A stretch of DNA of 11,953 nucleotides from Nitrospirales bacterium (lineage in GTDB: Bacteria > Nitrospirota > Nitrospiria > Nitrospirales > UBA2166). Positions within the stretch are counted from its first letter, which is position 1. Every line of letters begins with the position of its first letter. Both the position numbers and the translations under genes were made by a program. Below the pieces are notes generated by a model, which saw only the letters and a list, made by a program, of their open reading frames with translations, searched no databases and was not told the origin of the DNA. Of this stretch, positions 7,187-11,953 are shown in pieces. The stretch spans positions 1-11,953 of the forward strand of contig JAJDBL010000202.1 in the NCBI GenBank assembly GCA_029261375.1, in the 5' to 3' direction.

Positions 7187-8266
7187 GTGACGATGGGAAA
7201 AGCTGGTCAGATTCTCACCCTGCTCATCGTGGCCTCAGCCGCACTGCTTGTAGAGTCCTACGTTGTCCTCCTCTACGCGGGAGATTCACTTTCTGGTATC
7301 CAACTGGTCATCAGTCACTGTGCCATTGTCAGTGCGCTCGTTGGCTATGTGTGGCTCGCACGCCGCAACACACTCGATCTTAGAGGACCACTCCTGCTTG
7401 CCATTGCGACATTCGGCCTCGGGCCATTCGGTGCAGGCGGCACATTGTTCGTTCTCGCCCTAACGCCGCAGTTTAAATCCGCAACGATGTTCGAAGATTG
7501 GTACGCCGCCATCTTTCCCGAGGACGAAGTGAATACGAGTGAAGAGTTGGCCGAGCGCATCCGGACATCCGACCACACGCCTCGACACCAGCAATCGGCC
7601 CCGCCCTTCGGAGACATACTCAGCGGGGGCACCTTTGATCAGAAGCAACACGTCATTCAAACCATCATGCTGCATTTCAAACCAGCGTTTGCTCCCTCAC
7701 TTCTCCTCGCACTCCAGGACGACAACAATGGCGTACGTGTTCAAGCCGCATCCGCCATAGCCAAAATTGAACATGATTTCACCACCACCACCATGGAACG
7801 AACCAAAGCCTATACGCGCACCCCAAACGACCCCGATGTGATACTCGCGCTTGCGGAACATCTTGATGATTACGCTTTCTCAGGAATCCTCGATCGCGAA
7901 CAGGAGAAAGTGAATCGTCGAGAATCCATTCGCCTCTATCGCGCATATTTGGATCTTCGGTCAGATGACCTTGCGGTCCGAATCTCTGTCGGGAGAAGTC
8001 TTCTCAGGGCCCGAGACTATTCAGAAGCTGAGGCGTGGCTTCAAGAGAGCATCCGGGCTGGGCACATCACTCCGAAAATCGTGCTGTGGTTGATCGAGAG
8101 CAAGTATCGATTGCGCCGCTTTGCTGAAGTACGACAACTCGTCCACACCCATCATGAGATGATTGTCGCCGATGCACGCTTTCCAGTGAAAGTCAGAGAC
8201 GCACTTGCCACCTGGCTTCCAAGCAACGCAACTCGCCATATCAACACGTTGACGACGGAGTCCTAA
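7187..8266 (+). CDS. pelE: PelE-like membrane protein with helical repeats
   Basis: 359 residues (Pseudomonas PelE is about 330). Three hydrophobic segments at about 8-31, 37-57 and 66-92, then a cytosolic part. Residues 150-197 (QTIMLHFKPAFAPSLLLAL, then DNNGVRVQAASAIAKIE) look like a HEAT-type or Pel-specific helical pair. Residues 210-330 look like TPR repeats: ALAEHLDDYAFSG, ESIRLYRAYLDLRSDD, RSLLRARDYSEAEAWLQESI, ESKYRLRRFAEVRQLV. PelE is thought to scaffold PelD, PelF and PelG at the inner membrane. The pelD stop is in the same frame 9 nt upstream, so the start must be the GTG at 7187 or the ATG at 7193; neither has a clear ribosome binding site, suggesting coupling to pelD translation. 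Identification depends largely on position between pelD and pelF plus the membrane-TPR layout. Confidence 0.83.
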   Translation: MTMGKAGQILTLLIVASAALLVESYVVLLYAGDSLSGIQLVISHCAIVSALVGYVWLARRNTLDLRGPLLLAIATFGLGPFGAGGTLFVLALTPQFKSATMFEDWYAAIFPEDEVNTSEELAERIRTSDHTPRHQQSAPPFGDILSGGTFDQKQHVIQTIMLHFKPAFAPSLLLALQDDNNGVRVQAASAIAKIEHDFTTTTMERTKAYTRTPNDPDVILALAEHLDDYAFSGILDREQEKVNRRESIRLYRAYLDLRSDDLAVRISVGRSLLRARDYSEAEAWLQESIRAGHITPKIVLWLIESKYRLRRFAEVRQLVHTHHEMIVADARFPVKVRDALATWLPSNATRHINTLTTES

Positions 8267-8271
8267 ACATC
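8257..8271 (+). promoter_or_regulatory. Ribosome binding site GGAG with candidate ATC start for pelF
   Basis: GGAG at 8257-8260 lies in the end of pelE, just before its TAA (8264-8266). Eight bases after it comes ATC (8269-8271), in frame with pelF. No ATG, GTG or TTG occurs within a usable distance of this site in the pelF frame. The spacing is what a ribosome binding site needs, and the placement would couple pelF to pelE termination. Use of ATC as a start is rare, so this remains a hypothesis. Confidence 0.4.
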
Positions 8272-8301
8272 TTTTCTCACGAGCGTAACGCCCCGGCTGA
8301 C

Positions 8302-9792
8302 GTGTGTCTTATCCTCGAAGGCACTTATCCCTATATTCTTGGAGGCGTGTCAGGCTGGACGCACAGTCTGATTCAGTCTCAAACAGACTTCACGTTCCAT
8401 CTCCTCACTATCCAACACCCAAAAGCAGATCTCGGTCACCGGTACGAGGTCCCAAGCAACGTCACAGGAATCACCAACGTGATGATCCAGACACTCCCGC
8501 AGGGAAGTGCGTCTCCAAAACTGAGTCGTGAAGTTCTTGATCGGCTCTATCAACCACTGAAAGATCTCCAAGCAGGAGGAGATCTGTCTGTCGTCAGCCA
8601 GATTCTCGATATTTTGACTCCGCTACAGGATGCCGTCGGGGATGAACTCTTACTCAACTCCCCAGCAGCCTGGGACCTTCTGATCCGTATGGCGGACACC
8701 TACGATTCAGACATGCCATTTCTAGACTTCTTTTGGACGTGGCGCATGTCGTTGGCTAGTTTCTATTCCATGCTTCTCCATCCACTGCCAGAAGCACGTG
8801 TCTATCATGCGGTGTCCACCGGATATGCAGGACTGCTTGCCGCACGCGCTTCACTTGAAACGCACCGGCCCATCCTTCTCACCGAGCATGGCATCTACAC
8901 CACCGAACGACGGATTGAAATCGCGATGGCTGATTGGTTGTATGAGGCTCCCTCGGAAGACATCAAGATCGAAGGCTCTGGACAGACCTTGCGTGACATC
9001 TGGGTCAAGACGTTCATTACGTACTCACGAGCCTGCTATCAAGCCTGTTCAAAAATCATCACCCTCTATGAAGGCAATCAGCAACTCCAGATTGAGGAAG
9101 GCGCCGACCCTGAAAAAGCGGAGGTGATTCCCAACGGCGTGGATTATGCCTACTACGTCAATATCGCGTCAGAACGTGACAAATACCCCCCAACCATCGC
9201 ATTCATTGGCCGTGTCGTCCCCATCAAAGACGTCAAGACATTTATCAGAGCGTGTGGAATGGTGCTGCCACATGTGTCGAACCTTCGCGTCCTCGTCCTT
9301 GGCCCCACTGATGAGGACGAAGACTATTTCCAGGAATGTCAGAATTTGGTGAGTTTTCTAAACATGGACGATCACCTGGAATTTACGGGCAAGGTCCAGC
9401 TAGGAGCGTATTTAGGACAGGTCCACGTTATCGCGCTGACCAGCATTAGCGAAGCGCAGCCTCTAGTCATTCTGGAAGCCGGTGCTGCCGGTGTGCCCTC
9501 AGTTGCGACCAATGTCGGGGCGTGCAAGGAGATGATCCTCGGCCGAACGAATGAGGATCCGCCTCTGGGTGCTGGCGGAGCGATTACGCCTCTAGCAAAT
9601 CCCGGCGCTACTGCCGCTGAACTCACAAAACTTCTTGTGGACGATGCATGGCGTGAGCAATGTGGCCGGGCGATTAAAGAGCGTGTACGTCGCTACTATC
9701 AGAAGACCGATCTCGACCGCACCTACCGGGCACTCTATGATCACTACCGCCACGCACCAGACACGCCTCCATTCCCAGTGAGCACAGCGTAA
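8302..9792 (+). CDS. pelF: PelF, cytosolic GT4 glycosyltransferase of Pel polysaccharide
   Basis: The catalytic polymerase subunit of Pel synthesis, building the N-acetylgalactosamine-rich chain from a UDP-sugar. From the GTG start (496 aa): CLILEGTYPYILGGVSGW at 2-19, the PelF signature; YHAVSTGYAGLLA at 168-180; LTEHGIYTTERRIEI at 193-207; EVIPNGVDY at 274-282; IGRVVPIKDVKTF at 302-314; FTGKVQLGAYL at 361-371; and the GT-B EX7E motif with Glu384 and Glu392 in SEAQPLVILEAGAAGVP. All GT4 key features are intact. The start is uncertain: GTG at 8302 has no ribosome binding site, and it is the only ATG/GTG/TTG in frame back to a stop at 8155. The open frame before it reads NAPAD, matching the usual PelF N-terminus (...ADVCLxLEG). 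An ATC at 8269, 8 nt after GGAG, could be the true start and would add 11 residues. It overlaps pelG by 1 nt. Confidence 0.96.
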   Translation: MCLILEGTYPYILGGVSGWTHSLIQSQTDFTFHLLTIQHPKADLGHRYEVPSNVTGITNVMIQTLPQGSASPKLSREVLDRLYQPLKDLQAGGDLSVVSQILDILTPLQDAVGDELLLNSPAAWDLLIRMADTYDSDMPFLDFFWTWRMSLASFYSMLLHPLPEARVYHAVSTGYAGLLAARASLETHRPILLTEHGIYTTERRIEIAMADWLYEAPSEDIKIEGSGQTLRDIWVKTFITYSRACYQACSKIITLYEGNQQLQIEEGADPEKAEVIPNGVDYAYYVNIASERDKYPPTIAFIGRVVPIKDVKTFIRACGMVLPHVSNLRVLVLGPTDEDEDYFQECQNLVSFLNMDDHLEFTGKVQLGAYLGQVHVIALTSISEAQPLVILEAGAAGVPSVATNVGACKEMILGRTNEDPPLGAGGAITPLANPGATAAELTKLLVDDAWREQCGRAIKERVRRYYQKTDLDRTYRALYDHYRHAPDTPPFPVSTA

Positions 9793-11171
9793 TGGCAGGT
9801 ATTGGGTTCGTCCTTCGCAAGCTTAGCCAACAAGACAATTTGCTGGGAGTCGTCCATGGCTTTGCCCATGCCTCGCTCGCGTCCGTTGGCCCATGGCTCC
9901 TCACGATCGTATCGTTAAGCAGCATTATCATCTTCACGGCGAATGCCGTACCAACACCCAATCTCGATAATTTCAGACTCGTCGTCATCTATAACTTTGC
10001 CTTCTCCCTCGTCTTCTCTGGTCCAATCGTCATCCTGCTCACGCGCTACCTCAGTGACAGGATCTATGAAAAAGAAGTCAAAGAAGCCCCAGGAATGCTA
10101 CTTGGTGGCTTGAGCATCGCGTATGTCACGCAGCTTCCGTTGGTTCTTTTCTTCTATTTCTACTATGTCGAATTTGGCGATGGAACCCGTATCGCCGCCG
10201 TGCTGAACTTCTTTTTGATCACGTCACTCTGGATTGTGGGCATCTTTCTATCGGCATTGAAAGGCTACAAGTTTGTGACCGGCTCGTTTGCTATCGGACT
10301 CCTCTGTTCGTCACTGGGGGCCATCTGGCTCGCGCCAATTTTCGATGATGCGGGCATGCTTGCCGGGTTCAACTTCGGACTCGCCATCATCCTGTTTTCC
10401 CTCATCTCGCGGATCTTCGCCGAGTATCCCTATGCAATCGTCAATCCGTTTGGTTTTCTCCGTTTTGTACATACCTATCGCATTCTTGTTGTCGGTGGAT
10501 TGGTCGCGAACTTCTCAATCTGGATTGATAAGTGGATCATGTGGTTTGCCCCAGCGGCAGAGACATTTGGCAATCGGATGATTGCCTATCCTGACTATGA
10601 CAGTGCCATGTTCCTCGCCTATCTCTTCACCGTGCCTGCGATGGCACTCTTCATGTTCAGCGTCGAAACCAGCTTCTTCGAAAAACAATTCAAGTTCATT
10701 CAAGACATCCATCACCACGTCAGCCTGACGCGTATCCGAGCAAACCACCAAGCCATTCTGAGCGACCTCGGTCAGAGCGCACGGAATCTCGTCGTGCTAC
10801 AGGTAAGCATTACCATTACTGTGATCCTTATCGTGCCCTACTTGTTCGACGCGCTGGAAATCAACTTCACACAGCTAGGAATGTTTCGACTCGGCCTACT
10901 TGGAGCCATGTTTCAAATCTTCTTCCAGTTTATGTTTATCGTGCTGTCCTACTTTGATCTACGGAAACCGGTACTGTTTCTTCACCTCCTCTTTTTAGTC
11001 ACCAATGCAGGCTTTACATTGATAAGCATTGCACTAGGGTTTCCGTATTATGGATACGGGTACTTCCTCGCCTCGCTTGTGACCTTTATGGTCACCTTTG
11101 TCGTCACCCTGCGCTACCTCGATCAACTTCCCTATCAAGTCTTTGTACGGAACAATGCGTCGGTTCAATAA
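9792..11171 (+). CDS. pelG: PelG, 12-TM inner-membrane Pel transporter
   Basis: 459 residues, matching the roughly 456 of Pseudomonas PelG. It belongs to the polysaccharide-flippase side of the MOP superfamily and is thought to move the growing Pel chain across the inner membrane as partner of PelF. The N-terminus MAGIGFVLRKLSQQDNLLG is characteristic of PelG. About twelve hydrophobic segments are seen near 33-52, 62-85, 104-126, 132-153, 160-181, 186-207, 228-250, 271-290, 334-352, 365-387, 393-413 and 423-441. A charged cytosolic loop (about 293-333, VETSFFEKQFKFIQDIHHHV then IRANHQAIL) breaks the two halves; the motif FSIWIDKWIMWFAP at about 241-254 is typical of the family. The ATG shares one base with the pelF stop (TAATG), so translation is coupled. 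Last gene of the operon. Confidence 0.96.
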   Translation: MAGIGFVLRKLSQQDNLLGVVHGFAHASLASVGPWLLTIVSLSSIIIFTANAVPTPNLDNFRLVVIYNFAFSLVFSGPIVILLTRYLSDRIYEKEVKEAPGMLLGGLSIAYVTQLPLVLFFYFYYVEFGDGTRIAAVLNFFLITSLWIVGIFLSALKGYKFVTGSFAIGLLCSSLGAIWLAPIFDDAGMLAGFNFGLAIILFSLISRIFAEYPYAIVNPFGFLRFVHTYRILVVGGLVANFSIWIDKWIMWFAPAAETFGNRMIAYPDYDSAMFLAYLFTVPAMALFMFSVETSFFEKQFKFIQDIHHHVSLTRIRANHQAILSDLGQSARNLVVLQVSITITVILIVPYLFDALEINFTQLGMFRLGLLGAMFQIFFQFMFIVLSYFDLRKPVLFLHLLFLVTNAGFTLISIALGFPYYGYGYFLASLVTFMVTFVVTLRYLDQLPYQVFVRNNASVQ

Positions 11172-11218
11172 CTTAAACCTACTCCACCAAACCGTCGTAT
11201 TTGCAGGATGCCGTTGAA

Positions 11219-11253
11219 GGGGTATCGCGTTTTGCTCAGACGAGAAACGCCCC
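11219..11253 (+). terminator. Hairpin downstream of pelG, possible transcript end
   Basis: GCGTTT (11227-11232) pairs with AAACGC (11245-11250); inside, CTC/GAG close a small AGAC loop with a 2-nt bulge. Outer GGGG (11219-11222) and CCC (11251-11253) could add pairs past an internal loop. It begins about 50 nt after the pelG stop. There is no T-run after it, so it is not a standard intrinsic terminator; it may stabilise the 3' end or be a diverged repeat. Confidence 0.35.
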
Positions 11254-11442
11254 AGAACCAACACCCCGAAGCGCTCCACTGATTCCCCAATCCGTGATCC
11301 TCCCGTAAAACCCCAGGTGAATAGGTTCGTGAGTGCGGGCTGCGTTGCCCCTCGGCCTTGCCACACATACGAATTCGTTCACGGACGGATGGGTAACGGC
11401 GTGTAACGATCAGTGTGGCATCCATCCCCGACACACCCTCAT

Positions 11443-11448
11443 TGACAG
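11443..11448 (+). promoter_or_regulatory. Consensus -35 box TTGACA upstream of the last gene
   Basis: Perfect TTGACA 86 nt before the ATG at 11535. The -10 at the right distance is poor (AGATTG or GATTGA at 11466-11472), so the promoter is uncertain. Direct repeats GTAACG at 11393 and 11404 lie upstream, where an activator could bind. Confidence 0.3.
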
Positions 11449-11534
11449 GGGTCTCCCGTTCGTTCAGATTGAATGGATAGACTGAGACGCCCAATGTAGA
11501 ATCCACTGCATATCAACCCGCACAGGAGCACCCC

Positions 11535-11953
11535 ATGCAGAACAAACACACCATACATCTTCTAATCGCCCTCATGCTGGCGAGCGTCACGCTTTTCATG
11601 ATCGTCAGTACCGCCTCGGCGCAACGGCCCTCGCTTGGGGGGCTGCAAACGCAGATTGATGCGAATGCGGCGGAGATTGCGAGCATTAAAGCAATGGTTG
11701 GCGGATCAGACGCTGACGCGTTGGATGATCTTTTGGATGCCGTGTGCTCGTTACACGACAAGCAAGGCCTCAGCGTCTCTGGGACGATATGTCTCCCGGC
11801 GTCTCCGACCGTGGATAGCCCACTTATCAACGGCGACACGATTGTCACAGGGACTGGCATCGTTGGCGCGGATGTGGACATCTTCGTGGATGGCACGATG
11901 GCCGGGAACGCAGTGGTGGATGGAGATACCCTCTGGAATGGTTCCGTCCCATC
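11535..11953 (+). CDS. Secreted protein with bacterial Ig-like domain, N-terminal part (3' truncated by window)
   Basis: The frame stays open to the right edge (139 residues visible). The ATG has AGGAG (11524-11528) 6 nt upstream. Residues 1-29 are a signal peptide ending in STASA, cleaved before QRPS, so the protein is exported by Sec. A short helical heptad-like stretch (about 38-55, LQTQIDANAAEIASIKAM) may oligomerise. Cys71 and Cys86 could form a disulfide. From about 91 the sequence SPTVDSPLINGDT, then VTGTGIVGADVDIFVDG, and DGDTLWNGSVP fits a bacterial Ig-like domain of the type repeated in surface adhesins (GDTxVxGTGxxGAxVxV...DGxTLWxxxVP). It may be a surface or matrix protein. It is 363 nt downstream of pelG with its own putative promoter, so a role with Pel is only suggested by proximity. 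Length and number of Ig repeats are unknown. Confidence 0.85.
   Translation, partial: MQNKHTIHLLIALMLASVTLFMIVSTASAQRPSLGGLQTQIDANAAEIASIKAMVGGSDADALDDLLDAVCSLHDKQGLSVSGTICLPASPTVDSPLINGDTIVTGTGIVGADVDIFVDGTMAGNAVVDGDTLWNGSVP

Larger units (their letters stand above)
11172..11534. other. Intergenic region between pelG and the Ig-domain secreted gene
   Basis: 363 nt with no supportable gene; the open frames on the - strand lack ribosome binding sites and any family look. It contains a hairpin (11219-11253), a 10-bp palindrome ACGAATTCGT (11369-11378), two GTAACG direct repeats 11 bp apart (11393 and 11404) and a perfect TTGACA (11443-11448). It should hold the end of the pel transcript and the promoter of the next gene. 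Confidence 0.6.

Noticed and set aside
7779..7794. CAC/ACC short tandem run in pelE
   Set aside because: Too short to be a meaningful microsatellite; it encodes TTTT within a helical-repeat linker and shows no frame disruption.
11165..11506. Open frame of 113 codons on the - strand after pelG
   Set aside because: Low-complexity, arginine-rich composition, no ribosome binding site and no family resemblance; treated as intergenic.
11513..11896. Open frame of 127 codons on the - strand at the right end
   Set aside because: It is antisense to the Ig-domain gene, which has a signal peptide, a good ribosome binding site and a domain match.

Overview
The window looks like part of a Gram-negative bacterial chromosome of moderate GC content, densely coded. 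Gene content is a RecBCD/AddAB-type recombination pair followed by a Pel exopolysaccharide synthesis cluster. A Nitrospirota-like origin is my impression from this combination and the codon style; it is a weak inference that only a database search could settle.

Region 1 (1-4466, + strand): the C-terminal 418 residues of an AddB-type helicase-like/iron-sulfur nuclease protein, cut by the left window edge, overlap by 4 nt (ATGA) a complete 1070-residue AddA-type UvrD/Rep helicase-nuclease. Together they would process double-strand DNA ends for RecA-dependent repair.

Region 2 (4467-5443): a small secreted protein of unknown function lies on the - strand (4482-4970), convergent with addA. It is followed by 473 nt without a convincing gene. 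This stretch holds a 66-bp REP/MITE-like palindromic repeat (5081-5146), a 10-bp palindrome (5013-5022), and the presumed promoter and leader of the pel cluster with a clear hairpin (5342-5364).

Region 3 (5444-11171, + strand): a tight four-gene operon, pelD-pelE-pelF-pelG. PelD (inner-membrane GAF plus degenerate GGDEF), PelE (membrane plus helical repeats), PelF (cytosolic GT4 glycosyltransferase) and PelG (12-TM transporter) form the inner-membrane synthase/export complex of the Pel polysaccharide. The export and modification genes pelA, pelB and pelC are not in the window. PelD is longer than the Pseudomonas protein (577 versus about 455 residues). It appears to carry a second degenerate GGDEF-like domain, and neither domain shows a recognisable RxxD c-di-GMP site. 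pelF has no canonical start codon next to a ribosome binding site; an ATC codon sits at the ideal position.

Region 4 (11172-11953): 363 nt of intergenic DNA with a hairpin and possible promoter elements, then the start of a secreted protein with a signal peptide, a short helical segment and a bacterial Ig-like domain, cut by the right edge.

No tRNA, rRNA, CRISPR array, insertion sequence or phage gene was seen. The most interesting material is the unusual PelD and the reduced pelDEFG arrangement.
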